Source: Caulobacter sp. NIBR2454 (GTDB lineage: Bacteria; Pseudomonadota; Alphaproteobacteria; Caulobacterales; Caulobacteraceae). Taken from it: a stretch of DNA of 64,000 nt. The position numbers and the translations under genes are program-made. Numbering within the stretch: position 1 is the stretch's first letter; each line of letters begins with the position of its first letter. The notes under the pieces were generated by a model, which was not told where the DNA came from, did no database searches, and saw nothing but the letters and a program-made list of their open reading frames with translations. The DNA lies in assembly GCF_027474405.1 (NCBI RefSeq), contig NZ_CP114871.1:2365001-2429000 (forward strand), written 5' to 3'. Shown here in pieces: positions 8,784-17,148 of the stretch.

Positions 8784-11024
8784 CTACTCTTTCGAAACGA
8801 CGAGCTGCACGTTGTCGATGGTCCACATCGGATCGACGCCACGCGCGGTGTAGGTGAAGCACAGGTCCTTGGCGCCGGCCGTCGCCTTCAGCGGGGCCGT
8901 CAGTTTGGTGATCCCGCCGGTGGCGGTCGCCAGCGGCAGGGTGGCGACCACCTCGCCCTGACATCCGCCTGCGCGCACCTCGAACTCGCCCGCCGCCGAG
9001 ACGGGCGGCTTGAACTTGATGTCGTCCTTGGCCGCGCCGATCTGGAAGTTGAACGGAACCTGCCCGACCGTCAGCTCGATCCCGCCGATCCCCGTCAGAT
9101 CGACACCTTGCCACTGCCAGCAAGGCTCCATCAGGTCGATCAGGAACAGCTTGCGCTGGCCCGTGACCGGACCATCGTCCTCCAGGTTCAGCACCAGCTT
9201 GTCGCTGCACATTTTCAGCTGCTGGCTGGTTCGGAAACGCGCCGCCTTGGTGGTCGCCGTCCAGGTCTTGGTCACGCCCAACGGCTGGTCGCCCACGAAG
9301 GTCCCGGCTGTCACCTTGGCGCCCTCGGCTAGCGCCAGCGGCTTGTCATAGACGGGCGAGTCCGCGGTCACCGGGCCGTTGACCGCATAGCGCACGGTCA
9401 CTTCCGGCAGCGGCGATTTCAGGGTCGCGGTCAGCTTGCCGTTGGTCGTGTCCAGGATCGCCTGAGCCTGCAGCGACACCGCGTTGTAGCCGATGCCCAA
9501 CGCCTTCTGCCGCGCGATCTCGTCCGGCAGACGCTGGACGAACTCACTCCAGCTGCGACGCTTTTCCGGCGTCCAGCCCACCTCGGCCACAGCGGCCACG
9601 CGCGGAAAGGCCTGCGCCGTCATCCGCGCCTCGGTGCGCATGTGCTCGGCCCACAGGTTCGCCTGTACGCCCAGAACATGCTTGCGCTCGTCCGGCGTCA
9701 GGGCGTCCGGCGCCGGGTTGAAGCCATAGACCTCCGCCAGGCTGATCACCGCCCCGCGCCCCGGAACCTCGTCCGGCGAGGTGCTCTGGCGGTTGTCGAA
9801 ATAAAGGGTCGGATGCGGCGACAGCACCGTGTCATGCCCAGCCCGCGCCGCGGCCACGGCTCCGTCGATCCCGCGCCAGGACATCACCGTGGCGTCGGGC
9901 GCCAGACCGCCCTCCAGGATCTCGTCCCAGCCGATCAGGCGGCGGCCCTTGGACGACAGGTGCTTGCCCAGTCGCTGGATGAACCAGCTCTGCAGCTCAT
10001 GCTCGTCCTTCAGACCTAGCGACTTGATCTTGGCCTGGATGGCCGGATTGGCCTTCCACTGGTCCTTCACCGCCTCGTCGCCGCCCACATGGATGTAGGT
10101 CGATGGGAACAGGTCGATCACCTCGTCCAGCACGTCCTGCAGGAAGGCGAAGGTGCTGTCGTCGACATTGTACAGGTACGGATACACGCCCCAGTCGCTG
10201 GAGGTCGCCGTCGGCGGCGTCGCGGCCGAACCCAGCTGCGGATAGGCCACGATCGGCGCCAGGGCGTGGCCCGGCGTCTCGATCTCGGGGACGATGGTGA
10301 TGTTGCGCTTGGCGGCATAGGCGACGACCTCGCGCACCTCGTCCTGAGTGTAGAACCCGCCGTACTTGCCAGCCTTGCCCGCCTCGCCCGACGGGATGCG
10401 CCAGGCGCCGACCCCGGTCAGCTTGGGATACTTCTTGATCTCCAGCCGCCACCCCTGGTCATCCACCAGATGCCAGTGAAGGGTGTTCAGCTTGTAGACC
10501 GCCATGCGGTCGATCATCTGCTTGATGAAGTCCACCGACTGGAAGTGCCGGGCGCTGTCCACCATCAGGCCGCGCCACGCGAAACGCGGACCGTCCTTGA
10601 TCTGGACCTCGTCGATGACCGCCCCGCCCTTGCCGGGCGCAGACTGCGTCATCTGCCAAAGGCTCATGGCCCCGTACAGCAGGCCGGCGTCGTCGCTGGC
10701 GGTGATCACAGCCCCCTGCCCGCCGACGGTCAGGTCATAGCTTTCCTTGGCCATCCCCGGGGTGCGTACGAACCGGACCGAACCGTTCTGGCCGACCAGC
10801 GGCGCGTCCATGCCGCGTCCGCGCTTGAGCAGGTCCGACAGCTGCTGGGCCGCGAAACGCGCGCCCTCGTCGTCGGCCGGGACGGCGATGCCGCTCCCGT
10901 TCTTCCATTCGAATGTCTTGCTGGTCGTCACCATCTCGGCCGGGGCCGGGACGATGTTGGGCGCCGCGGAGGCGCAGGTCGCCAGGGCGGCGAAGGCGGC
11001 CGTGGCCAGCAATCTGGTCAGCAT
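8784..11024 (-). CDS. hex: GH20 beta-N-acetylhexosaminidase, exported
   Basis: A 746-residue exported hydrolase that removes terminal GlcNAc (or GalNAc) residues from chito-oligosaccharides or glycans. Residues 1-20 form a signal peptide ending ASA-AP. A GH20 beta-alpha domain (about 25-145) precedes the catalytic TIM barrel (about 150-490). Asp316-Glu317 in HVGGDEAVK are the paired catalytic residues of substrate-assisted GH20 catalysis, and DDQGWRLEIKKYP is another family hallmark. The C-terminal 200 residues look like beta-rich accessory domains with several cysteines. The gene sits between the TonB receptor and the PTS genes. A terminator-like hairpin lies 20 bases upstream of the ATG and no strong ribosome-binding site is visible. 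Confidence 0.95.
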   Translation of the reverse strand: MLTRLLATAAFAALATCASAAPNIVPAPAEMVTTSKTFEWKNGSGIAVPADDEGARFAAQQLSDLLKRGRGMDAPLVGQNGSVRFVRTPGMAKESYDLTVGGQGAVITASDDAGLLYGAMSLWQMTQSAPGKGGAVIDEVQIKDGPRFAWRGLMVDSARHFQSVDFIKQMIDRMAVYKLNTLHWHLVDDQGWRLEIKKYPKLTGVGAWRIPSGEAGKAGKYGGFYTQDEVREVVAYAAKRNITIVPEIETPGHALAPIVAYPQLGSAATPPTATSSDWGVYPYLYNVDDSTFAFLQDVLDEVIDLFPSTYIHVGGDEAVKDQWKANPAIQAKIKSLGLKDEHELQSWFIQRLGKHLSSKGRRLIGWDEILEGGLAPDATVMSWRGIDGAVAAARAGHDTVLSPHPTLYFDNRQSTSPDEVPGRGAVISLAEVYGFNPAPDALTPDERKHVLGVQANLWAEHMRTEARMTAQAFPRVAAVAEVGWTPEKRRSWSEFVQRLPDEIARQKALGIGYNAVSLQAQAILDTTNGKLTATLKSPLPEVTVRYAVNGPVTADSPVYDKPLALAEGAKVTAGTFVGDQPLGVTKTWTATTKAARFRTSQQLKMCSDKLVLNLEDDGPVTGQRKLFLIDLMEPCWQWQGVDLTGIGGIELTVGQVPFNFQIGAAKDDIKFKPPVSAAGEFEVRAGGCQGEVVATLPLATATGGITKLTAPLKATAGAKDLCFTYTARGVDPMWTIDNVQLVVSKE

Positions 11025-11043
11025 GTCGAACCCGCGAAAAAAG

Positions 11044-11069
11044 AGCGGAGCGGCGAGCGCCGCCCCGCT
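11044..11069 (-). terminator. Terminator-like hairpin just upstream of hex
   Basis: Bases 11044-11055 and 11058-11069 form a 12-bp stem with one mismatch and a 2-base gap. On the minus strand it is followed at once by a C and then six T (11042-11037), the layout of an intrinsic terminator. It lies only 20 bases before the hex start codon, so it could limit readthrough from the receptor gene into the enzyme/PTS genes, or act as an attenuator. Confidence 0.7.
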
Positions 11070-11156
11070 TCAGTTGCAGACCTTGGGGATACTGAAGGCG
11101 TCGCGGCGAAGATCATGGAGTGATCCTGAACCAAGCCGCGCCGTAATCAAATCGAA

Positions 11157-11178
11157 GAGCCCGGCCGGAGCCGGGCTC
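11157..11178 (-). terminator. Terminator of the nag TonB receptor gene
   Basis: GAGCCCGGC at 11157-11165 and GCCGGGCTC at 11170-11178 form a perfect 9-bp stem with a CGGA loop. It starts 7 bases past the receptor stop codon. On the minus strand it is followed by the T-rich TTCGATTTGATT. Confidence 0.75.
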
Positions 11179-11184
11179 CGTCGC

Positions 11185-13824
11185 TTAGAACTTGAAACGG
11201 GCGCCGGCGTAGAACACCCGGCCGTTGTCGTAGATCGCGCGCGGCGTGCTCGGATCGCCCACGTAGTAGACCAGCTTCTCGCCCGTGATGTTCTGGGCGT
11301 CGAAGGTCAGGGCCACATTCTCGGTCACGTTGATGCTGACCGAACCGTCCAGTGAGGACACGTCGTCCTGCCACATGTCCGTCCCGCGATCGACGCCGGA
11401 CTTGAACTTGGAGCGGAAGTTGTAGGCCAGGCGTGCGCTGATCAGGTCGTTCTCGAAGTAGCCCGTCAGGTTGTAGGTGTTCTTCGAGTTGCCATCGATC
11501 GGCTTGTTCTGGTCGGTCTTGGCGTCGGCGTAGGTGTAGTTGACGATGAAGCCGAAGCCGCCGCCGATAGGCTGCTGCAGGCTGGCTTCCAGACCCCGGT
11601 TGCTGCCGCCGCCGCCGTTCACCGGACCGGTGATGCGGAAGTTGGCGCCCTGCGGGTTCTGCTGGGTGCGGTAGAACCCGGTGAACGTCTGGCTGGTGAT
11701 GTAGCTTTCGATGTCCAGGTAGAACACGCCGACCGACAGCAGGGCCTCGGGGGCGTAGTACCACTCGCCGACCGCGTTGAACTGCCAGGCGCGGAACGGA
11801 TCCAGGTCCGGGTTGCCGCCGGCGGTGCCGGTCAGGGCCAGTTCGTTCAGGCTCAGCGAGCTGGCCAGTTGGGCGTAGCCCGGACGGGCCATGACCTTGG
11901 CCGCCGAGAAGCGGACCAGCACGTCATCCGTGGCTTCCACCGTCAGGTTGGCGCTGGGCAGGACGTCCCAGTAGTCGCGGCTGTTGTTGACCTCGCCCCA
12001 GCTGCCGAACTGGTTGACGATCGTCAGGTTCGGGGCCGTGGAGGAGTACTGGGTGGTGTCGGTGTCGGTACGTACGGCGCGCACGCCCACATTACCGCGC
12101 CAGCGCTCGCCCTTCAGCTTGACCATCCCGTAGAGGGCGCTGGTCTTCTCCTGCACCGAGAAGCTCTGCGGCGGGTAGAAGGCGAAGCGGCGGCCGCCGA
12201 AGTTGCCGTCGAGATAAGCCTGCACCTTGTCCATGTCGGAGATGGTGTAGCCCTGCAGGCCGCCGAAGCCCGAACCGTAGTTCGAAGGCGTGCGGTCGCC
12301 GTCATAGACCGCGCCCAGGCCCGGCGTCGCGGCGTTGCCGTTCCCGCCCCAGCTATAGGCGGTGTAGTTGCCTTCGCGGGTGTGGTCGGTGAAGCGCGCG
12401 CCGAAGTTCAGGCTTTGGAAGAAGCCGTTGTCGATGCGCCATTCGGCGTCGCCCTTGGCGTAGAATTCCTCGTCCGGCGAGACCTGCTTGCCGCCCCAAG
12501 ACCAGCCGTAGAGGTTGTTCAGATAGGCCGGCGCCGTCGGGTCGCTGGGCATGCCCGTATAGGTGACCGAAGTGATCGGCGAGCCGAGCGTGTAGCTCAT
12601 GCCCGTGTTCCACAGGGTCTCCCAGGCGAAGGTGTCGGAGGTGACGCCCTTGCCCTCGGTGTAGCCGATCTGGCCCTTGAGGGTCAGGTTGTCGTTCACC
12701 TCGTATGCGCCATCGAGGTTGATGACGTAGGTCGACGAATAGGCTTCGCGGAAGATGTCGTCCTGCACGCGGCCCTGAACCAGGCCGCCGCCCGCCGTGG
12801 TCGGCGCCCAGGTGGCCGAGGTCAGCACGCCGTTGGTGATGGTGTAGTTGGTCAGGGCGTCGTCGGGGCTGCCAGCGGTGGAATTGCCGCCCGTCAGGCG
12901 CGAGACCCACGCCATGTTGTTGGAGTTGACGTTGTCGGCGTCCATCCGGGTGTAGAGGCCCGACAGTTCGAACTCGAGCTGGTCGTTGGGCTTCCACTGG
13001 ACGACGATGTCGCCGCCCTTGCGCTCACGCGTCTGGCGGAAATAGGCGTTGCCGATCAGGGCCGGCGCCAGCACCGTCTGGCCAGTGCCGCGGAAGTTGG
13101 CCAGCTCGTTATAGCCGAGGATTTCCTGGCCATCGCGGCGCAGGTGGCGCTTCTGGTAGAAGCCGGCGACCAGCACGCCGAGGCTGCCGGTGTCGTCCTT
13201 CCAGCTGGCCAGGGCCGAGACTTGCGGGTCGAACTTGTCGGCGCGCTGGGCGTAGACGCCCTGGGCCGTGGCGTTGAAGCTCATGCTCGGCAGGTCGAGG
13301 GGCTTGCGGGTATGGACGTTGACCGTGCCGCCGACGCCGCCTTCGGGGATGTCGGCCTGGGCGCTCTTGTACACTTCCAGGCGGCCTACCAGCTCGGCGG
13401 GCAGCATGGAGTAGTTGAACGAACGGCCGGCGTTCTGCTGGTCCAGAACGAACCAGTCGCCGGTGGCCAGGTTGTGGCCGTTCATCAGGGTCAGGTTCAG
13501 GTTCGGGTCGGTGCCGCGGATCGAGACGCGCTCGTTCTCGCCGAAGCCGCCGGCGGCGGCCGAACCGGTCACCACGTTCACGCCGGTGATGCGGCTGAGC
13601 GAGTCGGCGACGTTCTTGTCAGGGAATTTGCCGATGTCCTCGGCGGTGACGACTTCCTGCACCAGGTCCGAATTGCGCTTTTGTTCAAGCGCCTGCTGCA
13701 AGGACGCGCGAATCCCGGTGACGATCACCTCGTCGACGCTGGTGTCCTGCGCGAAAGAGGGCGCTGCGGCCATCACCGCGATCACCCCGGCCGTCGTGGC
13801 CAATAGAGTCTTCTTAAGAGTCAT
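11185..13824 (-). CDS. TonB-dependent receptor, amino-sugar uptake
   Basis: An 879-residue outer-membrane receptor. The start at 13824 is chosen because it is preceded by GAGGGGAGAAG and begins a signal peptide (MTLKKTLLATTAGVIAVMAA, then PSFAQ). A TonB box-like DEVIVTG segment follows directly. The plug domain (about 55-165) has the IGKFPDKNVADSLSRITGVNV pattern typical of the Caulobacter/Xanthomonas carbohydrate receptor class, and a beta-barrel runs to a C-terminal Phe (ARFKF). Its position opposite nagR and upstream of hex and the PTS indicates uptake of GlcNAc or chito-oligosaccharides across the outer membrane, as shown for the Caulobacter crescentus receptor NagA (not the deacetylase of the same name). 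The promoter region holds three putative NagR operators. Confidence 0.93.
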   Translation of the reverse strand: MTLKKTLLATTAGVIAVMAAAPSFAQDTSVDEVIVTGIRASLQQALEQKRNSDLVQEVVTAEDIGKFPDKNVADSLSRITGVNVVTGSAAAGGFGENERVSIRGTDPNLNLTLMNGHNLATGDWFVLDQQNAGRSFNYSMLPAELVGRLEVYKSAQADIPEGGVGGTVNVHTRKPLDLPSMSFNATAQGVYAQRADKFDPQVSALASWKDDTGSLGVLVAGFYQKRHLRRDGQEILGYNELANFRGTGQTVLAPALIGNAYFRQTRERKGGDIVVQWKPNDQLEFELSGLYTRMDADNVNSNNMAWVSRLTGGNSTAGSPDDALTNYTITNGVLTSATWAPTTAGGGLVQGRVQDDIFREAYSSTYVINLDGAYEVNDNLTLKGQIGYTEGKGVTSDTFAWETLWNTGMSYTLGSPITSVTYTGMPSDPTAPAYLNNLYGWSWGGKQVSPDEEFYAKGDAEWRIDNGFFQSLNFGARFTDHTREGNYTAYSWGGNGNAATPGLGAVYDGDRTPSNYGSGFGGLQGYTISDMDKVQAYLDGNFGGRRFAFYPPQSFSVQEKTSALYGMVKLKGERWRGNVGVRAVRTDTDTTQYSSTAPNLTIVNQFGSWGEVNNSRDYWDVLPSANLTVEATDDVLVRFSAAKVMARPGYAQLASSLSLNELALTGTAGGNPDLDPFRAWQFNAVGEWYYAPEALLSVGVFYLDIESYITSQTFTGFYRTQQNPQGANFRITGPVNGGGGSNRGLEASLQQPIGGGFGFIVNYTYADAKTDQNKPIDGNSKNTYNLTGYFENDLISARLAYNFRSKFKSGVDRGTDMWQDDVSSLDGSVSINVTENVALTFDAQNITGEKLVYYVGDPSTPRAIYDNGRVFYAGARFKF

Positions 13825-13871
13825 CCGGCTTCTCCCCTCTTCGCCGGGGCGACGCCCCGGAGCCGACTTAA

Positions 13872-13889
13872 GCCCAATAGGATACCAAT
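13872..13889 (-). promoter_or_regulatory. Putative NagR operator 1
   Basis: On the minus strand this reads ATTGGTATCCTATTGGGC and matches ATTGGTAnnnnnnTGGKC, shared by three sites in this intergenic region. It ends 48 bases before the receptor start codon. Assignment to NagR is inferred from location. Confidence 0.6.
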
Positions 13890-13966
13890 GCGCGACGTCC
13901 CCCGTCGCATTTGGCCGTATCAGTGGCCTCAGAACGGGACTGTGAAGGAAAAATAACCGTTGGCAA

Positions 13967-13984
13967 GCCCAAAATATTACCAAT
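13967..13984 (-). promoter_or_regulatory. Putative NagR operator 2
   Basis: On the minus strand this reads ATTGGTAATATTTTGGGC. It has the same 18-bp layout as the sites at 13872 and 14001, with two TTGG-like half-sites 11 bases (one helical turn) apart. Confidence 0.6.
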
Positions 13985-14000
13985 CAAACCCACTCGACAA

Positions 14001-14018
14001 ATTGGTACTAAAGTGGTC
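14001..14018 (+). promoter_or_regulatory. Putative NagR operator 3
   Basis: The plus strand reads ATTGGTACTAAAGTGGTC. It faces nagR and ends 59 bases before the nagR ATG. With operator 2 it forms a divergent pair whose TACCAAT and ATTGGTA arms are separated by 16 bases. Confidence 0.6.
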
Positions 14019-14077
14019 AGGTGTTCATCCACCAAGCCGGGGCTGGCTTTCAGATTCGAACCAGGGAGGGGCGCGAC

Positions 14078-14812
14078 ATGACGTTTGCTGATCGTATCGG
14101 CCGGCTGGACGAAGCTGACCACGCGCCGCTTTACCGGCAGCTCCAGCGCGCCCTGCGCGACGCCATCACCACCAAGGTCCTGGCCCCCGACGACGCCCTG
14201 CCCGCCGAGCGGGACATGGCCGAGGAGTTCTCCGTCTCGCGCATCACCGTGCGCAAGGCGCTGGACGGCCTGGTCAATGAGGGCCTGCTCACCCGCCGCC
14301 AGGGGGCCGGCACCTTCGTCGCCGCCCGGGTGGAGAAAAGCTTCTCCAAGATCTCGTCCTTCTCCGAGGACATGATCTCGCGCGGCCGCACGCCCCACAG
14401 CGTCTGGCTCAACAAGTCGGAAGGCTCGGTGACGCCGGAGGAATCCCTGACCCTGGGCCTCAGCCCGGGCGCGCCGGTCTATCGCTTCCACCGGATCCGT
14501 TACGCCGACAACGCACCCATGGCCCTGGAATACGCCACGGTCCCGGCCTTCGCCCTGCCCTCGCCTGACTCGGTGAAGACCTCGCTTTATGAGGCGCTTG
14601 AGAAGACCGGCCACCGCCCCGCCCGCGCGCTGCAGCGTCTGCGCGCCGTGCTGCTCACCACCGACCAGGCCGAGTTGATGGGCCTGTCGCCCCGCGACCC
14701 GGCCCTGCTGATCGAGCGTCGCGGCTTTCTGCCCGACGGCCGGACCGTCGAGGTCACCCAATCGTTCTATCGCGGCGACGCCTACGACTTCGTGGCCGAG
14801 CTGACCCTGTAG
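14078..14812 (+). CDS. nagR: GntR/HutC-family repressor of GlcNAc genes
   Basis: A 244-residue regulator. The N-terminal winged helix (about 15-80) has the GntR signature LPAERDMAEEFSVSRITVRKAL and GLLTRRQGAGTFV. The rest is a UTRA ligand-binding domain, the fold that senses GlcN-6-P or GlcNAc-6-P in NagR/DasR relatives. The start at 14078 is preferred because GGGAGGGG lies 6 bases before it; an in-frame start 57 bases earlier has no such site. It is divergent from the receptor gene and the first gene of the operon with the deaminase and deacetylase, fitting a local repressor released by a phosphorylated amino sugar. Confidence 0.93.
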   Translation: MTFADRIGRLDEADHAPLYRQLQRALRDAITTKVLAPDDALPAERDMAEEFSVSRITVRKALDGLVNEGLLTRRQGAGTFVAARVEKSFSKISSFSEDMISRGRTPHSVWLNKSEGSVTPEESLTLGLSPGAPVYRFHRIRYADNAPMALEYATVPAFALPSPDSVKTSLYEALEKTGHRPARALQRLRAVLLTTDQAELMGLSPRDPALLIERRGFLPDGRTVEVTQSFYRGDAYDFVAELTL

Positions 14813-14820
14813 GATTACGC

Positions 14821-15876
14821 GTGCTGGAGACTGTCTTGACCCGATCGGCCTCGCCAGAAGCCACCCGCATGTTCGCCGAGGCCGCCGAAGCCGCCTCGGC
14901 CGTGAAGCGCCAGCTGGCCGCCAACGCCCAGCCCGTCGCCGCGCTCGGTGAAAAACTCCGCGCCATGAAGCCTCGCGCCGTGGTCACCTGCGCCCGCGGC
15001 AGCTCCGACCACGCCGCCACCTTCGCCAAATACCTGTTCGAGACCCGCGTCGGCCTGATCACCTCCTCGGCCGCCCTGTCCACCGCCTCGGTCTATGCCG
15101 CCAGGTCGGACCTGGAGGGCGTGCTCTATCTGGCCATCTCCCAGTCGGGCCGCAGCCCCGACCTCTTGGCCTCGGTCGAGGCGGCCAAGACCGGCGGCGC
15201 CTTCGTGGTCGCCCTGGTCAATGACGCCGCCTCGCCGCTGGCCGCCCTGGCCGACGCTTATCTGCCCCTGCACGCGGGACCGGAGATCAGCGTCGCGGCC
15301 ACCAAGTCCTACATCTGCACCCTGTCGGCCATCGCCCACCTGACCGCCGAGTGGACGAAGGACGCCGAGCTGTCCGCCGCCCTTCAGACACTCCCCGCCC
15401 TGCTCGACCGCGCCTGGACCCAGGACTGGAGCGAGGCGGTCGATCGCCTGCGCCCCGCCTCCAACCTCTATGTGGTCGCGCGCGGTCTCGGCTTCGCCGC
15501 CGCCCAGGAAGCGGCCCTGAAGTTCAAGGAGACCTGCGGCCTCCACGCCGAGGCCTTCAGCGCCGCCGAGGTCATGCACGGCCCCCTGGCCCTGGTGCAG
15601 CCCGGCTTCCCCGTCCTCGCCTTCAGCCAGGACGACGAGACCCGCCCCAGCGTCCTGGCCCTGGCCGAGGATCTCAAGGCCCGCGGCGCCCAGCTGCTGT
15701 TCGCCGACGTGGACGCGACCGGCCCCGGCGCCCTGCCGGCCATCGCCGCGCACCCGGTCCTGCAGCCGGCGCTCGCCATCCAGAGCTTCTATCGAATGGC
15801 TGCCGCGCTTTCGGTCGCGCGCGGCTATGATCCGGACCAGCCGCCCCATCTTCGCAAAGTGACCGAAACCGTCTGA
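14821..15876 (+). CDS. nagB-II: SIS-domain glucosamine-6-phosphate deaminase
   Basis: A 351-residue protein with two SIS sugar-isomerase domains and no glutaminase domain, i.e. the isomerase half of GlmS. Landmarks are CARGSSDHAA, the AISQSGRSPD phosphosugar loop, and the later AQEAALKFKETCGLHAEAFSAAEVMHGP segment with the catalytic-region glutamates and lysine. In nag loci this family (NagB-II, also annotated AgaS/GlmS-like) deaminates GlcN-6-P to fructose-6-P and ammonia, replacing classical NagB. It begins with GTG 8 bases after the nagR stop. AGGA lies just upstream. Its stop overlaps the nagA start by one base. Confidence 0.93.
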   Translation: MLETVLTRSASPEATRMFAEAAEAASAVKRQLAANAQPVAALGEKLRAMKPRAVVTCARGSSDHAATFAKYLFETRVGLITSSAALSTASVYAARSDLEGVLYLAISQSGRSPDLLASVEAAKTGGAFVVALVNDAASPLAALADAYLPLHAGPEISVAATKSYICTLSAIAHLTAEWTKDAELSAALQTLPALLDRAWTQDWSEAVDRLRPASNLYVVARGLGFAAAQEAALKFKETCGLHAEAFSAAEVMHGPLALVQPGFPVLAFSQDDETRPSVLALAEDLKARGAQLLFADVDATGPGALPAIAAHPVLQPALAIQSFYRMAAALSVARGYDPDQPPHLRKVTETV

Positions 15877-17003
15877 TGTCTGTCGCGCTGGTCAATGGCC
15901 GCGTCCTTATCGGGGACGAACTGGTCGAGGGCGTCGCCGTCCTCGTCGAGGGCGGACGCATCCAAGCCATCGTTCCCGCGAACGAGGCGAAGGCTGACGA
16001 GACCCGCGATCTCGCCGGCGCCCTGCTGCTGCCCGGTTTCATCGACACCCAGGTCAACGGCGGCGGCGGCGTGCTCTTCAACGACGCCCCGACCATCGAG
16101 ACCATCGCCGCCATCGGCGCCGCACACCGCGCCTTTGGCACGACCGGCTTCCTGCCGACGCTCATCAGCGACGACCTGTCGGTGATCGCCATCGCCATCG
16201 CCGCGGTCGACGCCGCCATCGCAGCCGGCGTCCCCGGCGTTCTGGGCGTCCACATCGAAGGTCCCTTCCTCAACGCCGAGCGCAAGGGCATCCACGACGC
16301 CTCCAAGTTCCGCGTGCTGGACGACGAGGCCTTCGCCCTTCTCACCTCGCTCAAGCGCGGCCGCACCCTGGTCACCCTCGCGCCAGAAATGACCACCCCG
16401 CACGAGATCCGGCGCCTGGCCGATGCGGGGATCATCGTCGCGGCCGGCCACACCAACGCCGACTACCAGACCGCCGCCGCCGCCTTCGCCAATGGCGCGA
16501 CCGGCGCCACCCACCTGTTCAACGCCATGTCGCCGCTGACCAGCCGCGCCCCCGGCGTGGTCGGCGCGGCGCTGGAAAGCGCGGCCTGGTGCGGGATCAT
16601 CGTCGACGGCGTCCACGTCCACCCCGCCACCCTGCGCATCGCCCTGGCCAGCCGCCCGCACGACCGCTTCATGCTGGTCAGCGACGCCATGCCCAGCGTC
16701 GGCGGCCCCAAGCGCTTCACCCTCCAGGGGCGTGAGATCGTCGCCGCCGACGGCGTCTGCCGCGCGGCCGACGGCACCCTGGCCGGCTCCGACCTCGACA
16801 TGGCCGGCGCCGTGCGCAACGCCGTCGCCATGACGGGCCTGACCCTGCCCCAAGCCGCCAACATGGCCGCCCGCAGCCCCGCCGCCTTCCTGGGCCTGTC
16901 AGCCGAAACCGGCGCCATCGCCCCCGGCCTGCGCGCCGACCTCGTGGCCGCCGACGACCAGCTGAACGTCATCGAAACCTGGATCGGCGGCGCTTCCGCC
17001 TAA
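15876..17003 (+). CDS. nagA: N-acetylglucosamine-6-phosphate deacetylase
   Basis: A 375-residue amidohydrolase that removes acetate from GlcNAc-6-P to give GlcN-6-P for the adjacent deaminase. Landmarks are the LLPGFIDTQVNGGGG strand with the substrate-domain glycine loop, GVHIEGPFLN with the metal-ligand glutamate, AGHTNADY and GATHLFNAMSPL with the histidine ligands, and LVSDAMPSVGG with the catalytic aspartate. Length and motif order are normal for NagA. The start ATG shares its A with the TGA stop of the deaminase gene, so the two are translationally coupled. The operon probably ends at the palindromic repeat at 17005-17046. Confidence 0.96.
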   Translation: MSVALVNGRVLIGDELVEGVAVLVEGGRIQAIVPANEAKADETRDLAGALLLPGFIDTQVNGGGGVLFNDAPTIETIAAIGAAHRAFGTTGFLPTLISDDLSVIAIAIAAVDAAIAAGVPGVLGVHIEGPFLNAERKGIHDASKFRVLDDEAFALLTSLKRGRTLVTLAPEMTTPHEIRRLADAGIIVAAGHTNADYQTAAAAFANGATGATHLFNAMSPLTSRAPGVVGAALESAAWCGIIVDGVHVHPATLRIALASRPHDRFMLVSDAMPSVGGPKRFTLQGREIVAADGVCRAADGTLAGSDLDMAGAVRNAVAMTGLTLPQAANMAARSPAAFLGLSAETGAIAPGLRADLVAADDQLNVIETWIGGASA

Positions 17004-17004
17004 A

Positions 17005-17046
17005 TCCCCTCGCCCCCTCTGGGGGAGAGGGTAAGGGTGAGGGGGC
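17005..17046. repeat. REP-like palindromic repeat after nagA
   Basis: CCCCTC...CCCCTCT is followed by GGGGGAGAGGG and GGGTGAGGGGG, forming a long imperfect hairpin. The same CCCTCTCCC/GGGAGAGGG theme occurs at 19658-19700 and 19747-19793, so this is an interspersed repeat that may also terminate the nagR operon. Confidence 0.65.
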
Positions 17047-17148
17047 AGCTGAGTTTCAACTGGCAAAGCCGTGCAGGCGAAACCGCCGTAAGGCCCCATT
17101 GAGGTGAGCGGAAAGCCGCGCGATGCTGCCCGCCGAGACGGGGACATC

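Noticed and set aside
11869-13806. 645-codon open frame opposite the nag TonB receptor
   Set aside because: Gly/Val/Ala-rich shadow of the receptor gene; no recognisable motifs or ribosome-binding site.
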